64,000 nucleotides of DNA. Source: Streptomyces cavernae. Its GTDB lineage: Bacteria; Actinomycetota; Actinomycetes; Streptomycetales; Streptomycetaceae. The number at the start of each line of letters is the position of its first letter. The stretch's first letter is position 1. The DNA is taken from the NCBI RefSeq assembly GCF_004023625.1, contig NZ_RPDJ01000006.1, positions 359,780-423,779 of the forward strand. The letters run 5' to 3'. Under the pieces are notes generated by a model. The model was not told where the DNA came from and ran no database searches. It saw nothing but the letters and a program-made list of their open reading frames with translations. Of this stretch, positions 59,124 to 64,000 are shown piece after piece. The position numbers and the translations under genes are program-made.

Positions 59124-60119
59124 ATGTCCACGCCCCGACTGCGCCCCGTCGACCTGGCCCGTCTGGCGGGCATGTCCACCCAGCAGATCCGCAACTACGA
59201 GGAGGCCGGCATCCTGCCCCCGGCCTCGCGCACCGCCGCCGGCTACCGCACCTTCGAGGACGTGCACCGGCAGGCCCTGCTGACCCACCGGGTCCTGCTC
59301 ACGGGGTACGGGCACGACACCGCACAGCGGGTGATGCGCGCGGTGCACGCGGGAGACGTCCCGCGGGCGCTGGCGCTCGTCGACGAGGCGCACGCCGTCC
59401 TGCACGAGCAGCGCGGCTCGCTGGACACGGCGAGCGAGGCCCTGGAGGCGCTCGCCGGCCGACCACTCACCGTGCCGCCGCCGCGCCACGGTGATCTGCG
59501 CATCGGCGAGGTCGCCGCCCTCCTCGGCGTACGCACCTCCGCCCTGCGGGTGTGGGAGGCGGCCGGACTGCTCGCCCCGGCCCGGGAGAGGGGCACCGCG
59601 TACCGTCACTACGGCCCCGCCGACGTCCGGGACGCCCGGATGATCCACGTACTGCGCCAGAGCCGCTATCCGCTGCCGCAGATCAGGGCCCTGCTCGAGG
59701 AGTTCCGCCGCACGGACAGCGACACCGCGCTGCGGGCGGCCATCGCGCGAAGACGCGAGGAACTGGCGGCTCGGACGACGGCCATGCTGGAAGGGGACGG
59801 GTGGCTGTACGCCTACCTGAGGGACCAGGGCCACCTGCCACGACCAGCGCCGGAGGCCGCGCAGATCCCGGAAGCCTCGGACGACCCGGAAGCCGCGGGG
59901 GAAGCCGCGGTGGTGCCGGGTGCCGCGCTGGTCCCGGAGGCCACGGAGGTGCCGGAAGCCTCGGACGACCCGGAAGCCGCGCAGGTGCCGGAAGCCTCGG
60001 ACGACCCGGAAGCCGCGCAGGTGCCGGAAGCCTCGGACGACCCGGAAGCCGCGCAGGTGCCGGAAGCCTCGGAGGACCCGGAAGCCGGGCTTGCCGCGGG
60101 AGTTGGCACAGGCCCCTGA
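59124..60119 (+). CDS. tandem MerR-domain regulator (TioE-type) with a repetitive acidic tail
   Basis: 331 residues. Two MerR helix-turn-helix domains in tandem: one near the start (VDLARLAGMSTQQIRNYEEA) and one at about 122-190 (LRIGEVAALLGVRTSALRVW). This is the TioE type. The C-terminal 95 residues contain four to five copies of a 12-residue PEASDDPEAAQV repeat (36 bp). No RBS is visible; TAGCCT lies eight bases before the ATG. It is divergent from DUF1152. The ligand is unknown. Confidence 0.82.
   Translation: MSTPRLRPVDLARLAGMSTQQIRNYEEAGILPPASRTAAGYRTFEDVHRQALLTHRVLLTGYGHDTAQRVMRAVHAGDVPRALALVDEAHAVLHEQRGSLDTASEALEALAGRPLTVPPPRHGDLRIGEVAALLGVRTSALRVWEAAGLLAPARERGTAYRHYGPADVRDARMIHVLRQSRYPLPQIRALLEEFRRTDSDTALRAAIARRREELAARTTAMLEGDGWLYAYLRDQGHLPRPAPEAAQIPEASDDPEAAGEAAVVPGAALVPEATEVPEASDDPEAAQVPEASDDPEAAQVPEASDDPEAAQVPEASEDPEAGLAAGVGTGP
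59938..60090. repeat. 36-bp in-frame repeat in the MerR tail
   Basis: GCCGGAAGCCTCGGACGACC followed by CGGAAGCCGCGCAGGT recurs at 36-bp spacing about four times, coding PEASDDPEAAQV. An earlier degenerate copy begins near 59866. Confidence 0.85.
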
Positions 60120-60236
60120 GACCTTCTGGGGTCCACCGAGGCAACCCCCTAAGGGATGTCACAGGTCGGCCGCAATGGGGTCCGCGTTGGCCCGCGCCCG
60201 CCACGTCACTCTCCGGGACCGGGTACGTTCGAAGAC

Positions 60237-61142
60237 GTGGCTGGATTCAGGATCGGACGCGGCCGGGACAACCGCACGGCGCAACCCCAACGACAACCAC
60301 GGCAGCAGCCGTACGGACAGCAGGCCCCACAGGGCGGCGGTCCGTCGTACGGCTACCCTGCCGCACCGCAGCCGTACCCGCAGCAACAGCAGCCGCGGTA
60401 CGGCGGCCGGGGGCAGCCCGGGCAGCAGCAGTGGCCCCAGTCGGGCGGCCAGGGGGAGCCGGAGTACTTCGGCGACGGACACGGCCCTGACCCGTACGCC
60501 GCCAACCACCCGGGTCACACCCAGGCCTTCTCCGTAGGGGAGGACCCCTACCAGCAGAGCGAGACCTACCGCGCCGGACACACCCCGGCGCCCCCGGTCG
60601 GACCGCGCCTGCACTGGAAGGAGCTGCTGAAGGGCGTCGTGCTCAGCCCGAGCCAGACGTTCCTGCAGATGCGCGACTACACGATGTGGGGCCCGGCCCT
60701 GATCGTGACCTTCATCTACGGCCTGCTCGCCGTCTTCGGCTTCGACGGCGCCCGCGAGGACGCGATCAACGCCACGCTCTCCCAGGCGATCCCGATCGTC
60801 CTGACCACGGCCGTGGCGATCGTGATCAGTTCCTTCATCCTCGGTGTGGTCACCCACACCCTCGCCCGCCAGCTCGGCGGCGACGGCGCCTGGCAGCCCA
60901 CGGTCGGCCTCTCCATGCTGATCATGTCCATCACGGACACGCCGCGCCTGCTGGTCGCGATGTTCGCGGGAGGCCAGGCGTCCTTCGTCCAGATCCTGGG
61001 CTGGGCGACCTGGGTCGGCGCGGGCGCGCTGCTCACGCTCATGGTCAGCAAGTCCCACGACCTGCCGTGGCCGAAGGCCCTGGGCGCGTCGGCGATCCAA
61101 CTGATCGCGATCCTGTCGATCATCAAGCTGGGTACGTTCTAG
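60237..61142 (+). CDS. Yip1 domain membrane protein with a Gln/Pro-rich N-terminus
   Basis: 301 residues. The first 120 residues are Gln/Gly/Pro/Tyr-rich and disordered. The Yip1 domain (about 125-300) has five membrane helices, opening with KGVVLSPSQTFLQMRDYTMW. Yip1-domain proteins are integral membrane proteins of unclear bacterial function. TACGTT ends seven bases before GTG 60237 and no RBS is present (leaderless type). A long hairpin separates it from the convergent phosphoribosyltransferase. Confidence 0.82.
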   Translation: MAGFRIGRGRDNRTAQPQRQPRQQPYGQQAPQGGGPSYGYPAAPQPYPQQQQPRYGGRGQPGQQQWPQSGGQGEPEYFGDGHGPDPYAANHPGHTQAFSVGEDPYQQSETYRAGHTPAPPVGPRLHWKELLKGVVLSPSQTFLQMRDYTMWGPALIVTFIYGLLAVFGFDGAREDAINATLSQAIPIVLTTAVAIVISSFILGVVTHTLARQLGGDGAWQPTVGLSMLIMSITDTPRLLVAMFAGGQASFVQILGWATWVGAGALLTLMVSKSHDLPWPKALGASAIQLIAILSIIKLGTF

Positions 61143-61221
61143 GCACGGTTTCCGGCGCCACGACACCGGTACACCGGTCGTGTCCCGGCCGGAGCACCGA
61201 CGGAACACCACGGAACACCGA

Positions 61222-61263
61222 GAGGGGCTCCCGCGGGCGCGCAAGCGCCACCGGGAGCCCCTC
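61222..61263. terminator. bidirectional nested hairpin terminator
   Basis: GAGGGGCTCCCG pairs with CGGGAGCCCCTC (12 bp), enclosing a second stem GGCGC-gcaa-GCGCC with a GNRA-like loop. It lies between convergent genes. Confidence 0.85.
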
Positions 61264-61292
61264 ATCGTTGTCGTGCGGGCCCACCGAGCCGG

Positions 61293-61796
61293 TCAGGCCT
61301 CGAGAACCTGCCCGGACCGCCGGATCACGGGCGGTTCGACACTCCACGGGAAGTTGATCCAGTCATCGGTCCGCTTCCACACGTACTCGCACTTCACCAG
61401 GGACTGGGACTTCTCGTAGATGACGGCGCTGCGGACCTCGGCGACGGTGCCCACGCAGAACTCGTGCACCAGCTTGAGGGTCTTGCCGGTGTCGGCGACG
61501 TCGTCCGTGATCAGGACCTTCTTGTCGGAGAAGTCGATCAGGTTGGGGACTGGCGCCAGCATCACGGGCATATCGAGGGTGGTCCCCACTCCCGTGTAGA
61601 ACTCGACGTTGACCAGGTGGATGTTCTTGCAGTCGAGGGCGTACGCCAGGCCCCCCGCGACGAAGACGCCACCGCGGGCGATGCAGAGCACCAGGTCGGG
61701 TTCGTAGCCGTCGTCGGCGATGGTCCGGGCGAGCTCGCGGACGGCGACACCGAACTGCTCGTAGCTGAGGTTCTCCCGCGCGGGCGTGTCACTCAT
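61293..61796 (-). CDS. type I phosphoribosyltransferase
   Basis: 167 residues. The PRPP-binding motif is VLITDDVADTGKTL, with a flexible loop and hood consistent with hypoxanthine/xanthine-guanine type enzymes (IARGGVFVAGGLAYAL, then KCEYVWKRTDDWINFPW). It probably salvages a purine or related base. The stop-to-start gap to the upstream dcd gene is only 11 bp, so they form an operon for nucleotide metabolism. ATG 61796 has a weak RBS. Confidence 0.88.
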   Translation of the reverse strand: MSDTPARENLSYEQFGVAVRELARTIADDGYEPDLVLCIARGGVFVAGGLAYALDCKNIHLVNVEFYTGVGTTLDMPVMLAPVPNLIDFSDKKVLITDDVADTGKTLKLVHEFCVGTVAEVRSAVIYEKSQSLVKCEYVWKRTDDWINFPWSVEPPVIRRSGQVLEA

Positions 61797-61807
61797 CACG
61801 GAGCCGC

Positions 61808-62383
61808 TCAGACCTGGGTGCGGTGGAAGTTGACGAAGGAGCGGGAGGCGGTGGGGCCGCGCTGTCCCTGGTAGCGGGAGCCGTAGCGCTCGCTGCCGTA
61901 GGGGAACTGGGCGGGCGAGGAGAGCCGGAACATGCACAGCTGCCCGATCTTCATGCCCGGCCAGAGCTTGATCGGGAGGGTGGCGAGGTTGGAGAGCTCG
62001 AGCGTGACATGCCCGGAGAAGCCGGGGTCGATGAAGCCGGCGGTGGAGTGGGTGACGAGCCCCAGCCGCCCCAGCGAGCTCTTCCCCTCGAGCCGTGAGG
62101 CAAGATCGTCGGGCAGTGTGATGACTTCGTACGTCGAGGCGAGCACGAACTCCCCGGGATGCAGGATGAACGGCTCGTCCCCCTCGGGCTCCACGAGCCT
62201 GGTCAGGTCGACCTGCTCGATGGACGGGTCGATGTGGGGGTAACGGTGGTTCTCGAACACCCGGAAGTAGCGGTCGAGCCGCACGTCGATGCTCGAGGGC
62301 TGCACCATGGTCGGTTCGAACGGGTCGATCACTACCCGCCCTTTGTCGATCTCGGTCCGGATGTCCTGATCTGAGAGAAGCAC
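61808..62383 (-). CDS. dcd: dCTP deaminase
   Basis: 191 residues, the normal length. The family core GKSSLGRLGLVTHSTAGFID and PGFSGHVTLELSN is intact, including the catalytic Glu region and the substrate-binding Arg/Ser. It deaminates dCTP to dUTP; the actinobacterial (mycobacterial) enzyme also hydrolyses dUTP, and this may do so too. TATCCT ends six bases before GTG 62383 with no RBS, a leaderless pattern. It is the first gene of a dcd-phosphoribosyltransferase operon. Confidence 0.95.
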   Translation of the reverse strand: MLLSDQDIRTEIDKGRVVIDPFEPTMVQPSSIDVRLDRYFRVFENHRYPHIDPSIEQVDLTRLVEPEGDEPFILHPGEFVLASTYEVITLPDDLASRLEGKSSLGRLGLVTHSTAGFIDPGFSGHVTLELSNLATLPIKLWPGMKIGQLCMFRLSSPAQFPYGSERYGSRYQGQRGPTASRSFVNFHRTQV

Positions 62384-62504
62384 GCACCGAGGATACGCGG
62401 GCCCGCCGGTGACGGTCACAGCCCCCGCACCCCCGTACCACGTACCGCACGACGCTCTCCGAGAGCCGCCGGGGCGGCACCCGGAGAGCGGGCGGACGAA
62501 CGGT

Positions 62505-62663
62505 CTACCGCTTGTGCGAGGCCACTGGCACGGCGTTCCGCAGCCGCGCACACCGCGGACAGCGGATGAGCCGGCCTGGACCGAGTCGCTCGGCCTGCTG
62601 CATCGGGAACGAAGCGATGCTGAACACGTGCCCCTCGGCACAACGGACGACGGTGCGCTCCAT
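62505..62663 (-). CDS. small zinc-ribbon protein
   Basis: 52 residues, MERTVVRCAEGHVFSIASFP at the start and RLIRCPRCARLRNAVPVA later. A CxxxH and a CPRC pair form a zinc ribbon typical of a conserved short Streptomyces protein I recall from other genomes. ATG 62663 is the most natural start; a TTG nine bases upstream with AAGGGA before it is possible. It stands alone, 120 bp upstream of the dcd start on the same strand. Confidence 0.7.
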   Translation of the reverse strand: MERTVVRCAEGHVFSIASFPMQQAERLGPGRLIRCPRCARLRNAVPVASHKR

Positions 62664-62947
62664 CAAGTCCAAGAGTCCCTTCCCCAGAGAGCGGCGTCTG
62701 GCTGTTGCCCTGACGACGGAAAGCCACATTACGGGACGATAGGGATGGCCCTCCAGGCGGCACTCCGCCCTCTGCGAGACCTCCACGGTACGCCCCAACT
62801 CCCGCCCCGCACAGCGCCGTCCACCCCACGAAACGGTGCAGGCCCCAGGGCCCGCGCAACAGGACAGGCCCCCGATCGGTCAGCACCGGAGGCCTGGCAT
62901 GAGGTAGAGTGACGAAGCGCCGAGACACCGCAGAGCGGTCGTCTTAC

Positions 62948-63021
62948 GCGGGTGTAGTTTAATGGTAGAACATCAGCTTCCCAAGCTGAGAGCGCGAGTT
63001 CGATTCTCGTCACCCGCTCCA
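62948..63021 (+). tRNA. tRNA-Gly (CCC)
   Basis: Acceptor arms GCGGGTG and CACCCGC; D-loop TAGTTTAATGGTAGA; anticodon stem-loop TCAGC-TTCCCAA-GCTGA with anticodon CCC; T-arm GCGAG-TTCGATT-CTCGT. Discriminator U at 63018 and an encoded CCA at 63019-63021. A hairpin terminator follows. The downstream integrase fragment suggests it serves as an integration site. Confidence 0.97.
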
Positions 63022-63026
63022 TGTGA

Positions 63027-63053
63027 AACCCCCAGGTCAGGGACCCGGGGGTT
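63027..63053 (+). terminator. terminator of the tRNA gene
   Basis: AACCCCC-a-GGT pairs with ACC-c-GGGGGTT (10 pairs with one mismatch), followed by CTTTGTT. Confidence 0.8.
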
Positions 63054-63059
63054 CTTTGT

Positions 63060-63845
63060 TGTCCAGACCGGTGGGCGGCCGCCGCACCACAACCGCACCA
63101 TAAGAGCTGAGGCGAGCTTCCGGCGGCCTCCTCGTTGTGGTGCGCGGGGTTGTCCTTGTGGCTCTTCGCACGCTCGGCGCGCACCATCTCGTCGAGCCCG
63201 GCGGCCACCTCTCGCTGCCGCTCGTCGTCGGAGTGCTGATAGATCAGCGCAGCCTTCTCGGAGGACTGTCCCGACCGGACCATCGTGTCTTTGAGGGTCG
63301 CGCCCGAGCGGGTCGAGAGCGTGTGTCCGGTGTGACGAAGGTCGTAGAAGCGGAAGCCGTCAGGGAGACCGACGGCAGTACGGGCGCGCCGCCACTTCCG
63401 GCCGAAGGATGTGCGGCGGAAGGGAGCTCCCTTCTCACCAACGAAGAGGAGCCCATCAGGCCCCTTCTCGGCGTACCAGGCAAGCTGGCGCTTCAACTCC
63501 CTTTCCAGGAAGGCCGGAAGGACGACGAAGCGTGCGCCCGCGTCCGACTTGGTCGCACCCGGAGCGCGCTTGCCGTTGGTCCGCTCGGGCTCGGCAACCC
63601 GGACCCGGATCGCGAGGTTGTCCAGGTCGACGTCTCGGCGCCGCAGCCCGGCCAAGTTCCTCGGGGCGCATCGGGCCGTAGGCCCCGAGGTAGACCATGA
63701 GCCGCCAGCGGATGCCGATCGCGTTCGCGAGGGCGTCAACCTGGGCGACGTTGGCGATCCGACGCTCGGTCGCAGCTTCCTTGCCCGCGCTTCTGCGCAG
63801 GGCCGGCCGCTCAGCGCCGCCGGGTCGGCCCGCCGAAAGGCTCAC
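63060..63845 (-). pseudogene. tyrosine recombinase (integrase), frameshifted and N-terminally truncated
   Basis: On the minus strand an upstream frame gives RWRLMVYLGAYGPMRPEEL (catalytic Arg region), then the frame shifts at about 63660 (CTTGGCC, one extra T) and continues as LAGLRRRDVDLDNLAIRV, FRFYDLRHTGHTLSTRSGAT and GQSSEKAALIYQHSDDERQ, the catalytic HxxR region and a late His/Tyr segment. The N-terminal core-binding domain is cut near 63845. The frame then runs on through the tRNA gene without stopping. It is a remnant of an actinobacterial integrative element beside its tRNA-Gly target. Confidence 0.8.
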
Positions 63846-64000
63846 GAGCGCTGGGCCACTTCCGCCGGTCGGTTTAGGGGTCCTTTCACTATGAGCGTCC
63901 GATCAGGTCGCGTGGTCTGGTGCCGTGCATCGCAAGGCGCCGGAAGGTCCTCGTAGCGGAGCTACCAGGACCTTTTGGCAACGCGGCGATGGGGGTGCCC
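63846..64000. mobile_element. probable insertion-sequence end at the window edge
   Basis: Sequence unlike its neighbours that interrupts the integrase. It begins GGGGTCCTTTCACTATGAGC and contains a strong hairpin. No transposase reading frame is visible before the window ends, so the family cannot be named. Confidence 0.4.
63944..63974 (+). terminator. strong hairpin with T-run in the IS-like end
   Basis: AAGGTCCT-c-GTAGC pairs with GCTAC-c-AGGACCTT around GGA, followed by TT: 13 pairs with one mismatch. It looks like an outward or inward transcription barrier. Confidence 0.8.

Overview
The window is very GC-rich DNA with codon usage, start-codon use (many GTG) and gene families typical of Streptomyces: snapalysin with its LysR regulator, a DUF397/DUF5753 pair, SpoIIE-type phosphatases, several ECF sigma factors, a roadblock/LC7 cluster, an EACC1 protein and an ABA4-like membrane protein. 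Two 14-bp sites that each differ by one base from the ParB-binding parS consensus (5209-5222 inside aspS, 54624-54637 intergenic) suggest chromosomal core not far from oriC. Housekeeping anchors are aspS, metG, hemC, dcd and a tRNA-Gly(CCC).

Layout: 1-2043 end of an SseB-like gene, a long gene-free GC-rich stretch, and a pirin. 2123-8075 a PAS/GAF/SpoIIE/HATPase phosphatase, a 43-bp tandem-repeat array, aspS, a gene remnant and a MerR regulator. 8144-10623 a MerR operator region, a membrane/ABA4-like pair and an MHYT sensor. 10942-16819 metG, a VWA protein with a long acidic Pro/Ala tail, LysR and snapalysin. 17043-24885 a MocR/alpha-beta hydrolase divergon, a membrane-anchored EEP hydrolase, membrane proteins, a second SpoIIE phosphatase and an atypical LuxR regulator. 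25086-29877 decayed genes, an unknown repeat-containing protein and a secreted propeller/Ig-like protein. 30061-34750 a three-gene operon (EACC1; caspase-TM-SBP-VWA; SBP lipoprotein), the most striking system here. 34767-40896 an M20 peptidase, XRE/DUF397, an ECF41 sigma factor with its oxidoreductase, and hemC. 40951-42702 repeat and IS debris plus a TOPRIM protein. 42889-45904 a short secreted peptide divergent from an XRE-TPR regulator, then an ECF sigma factor with a membrane partner. 46081-48083 a two-gene permease system with a His/Asp-rich repeat. 48103-52862 cell-envelope genes: a GT51 protein with a ruined transpeptidase domain, a sigma-like membrane protein, a SigE-family sigma factor and its membrane partner. 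52862-54533 a MITE-like element and an operon of two tiny membrane peptides plus a ketosynthase whose nucleophile Cys is Ser. 54982-57382 roadblock/LC7 and DUF4388 proteins. 57865-62663 DUF1152, a double-MerR regulator, a Yip1 protein, a phosphoribosyltransferase, dcd and a zinc-ribbon protein. 62948-64000 tRNA-Gly followed by a frameshifted tyrosine integrase and a probable IS end.

Themes: transmembrane coupling of outside ligand or wall state to inside effectors (caspase operon, sigma/membrane pairs); small unannotated peptides of 47, 41 and 28 aa; widespread in-frame minisatellites with periods divisible by three inside genes; and at least eight genes whose start codon lies 6-7 nt after a TAnnnT -10 hexamer with no ribosome binding site, suggesting leaderless mRNAs. 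All assignments were made by reading the sequence; no database search was run.
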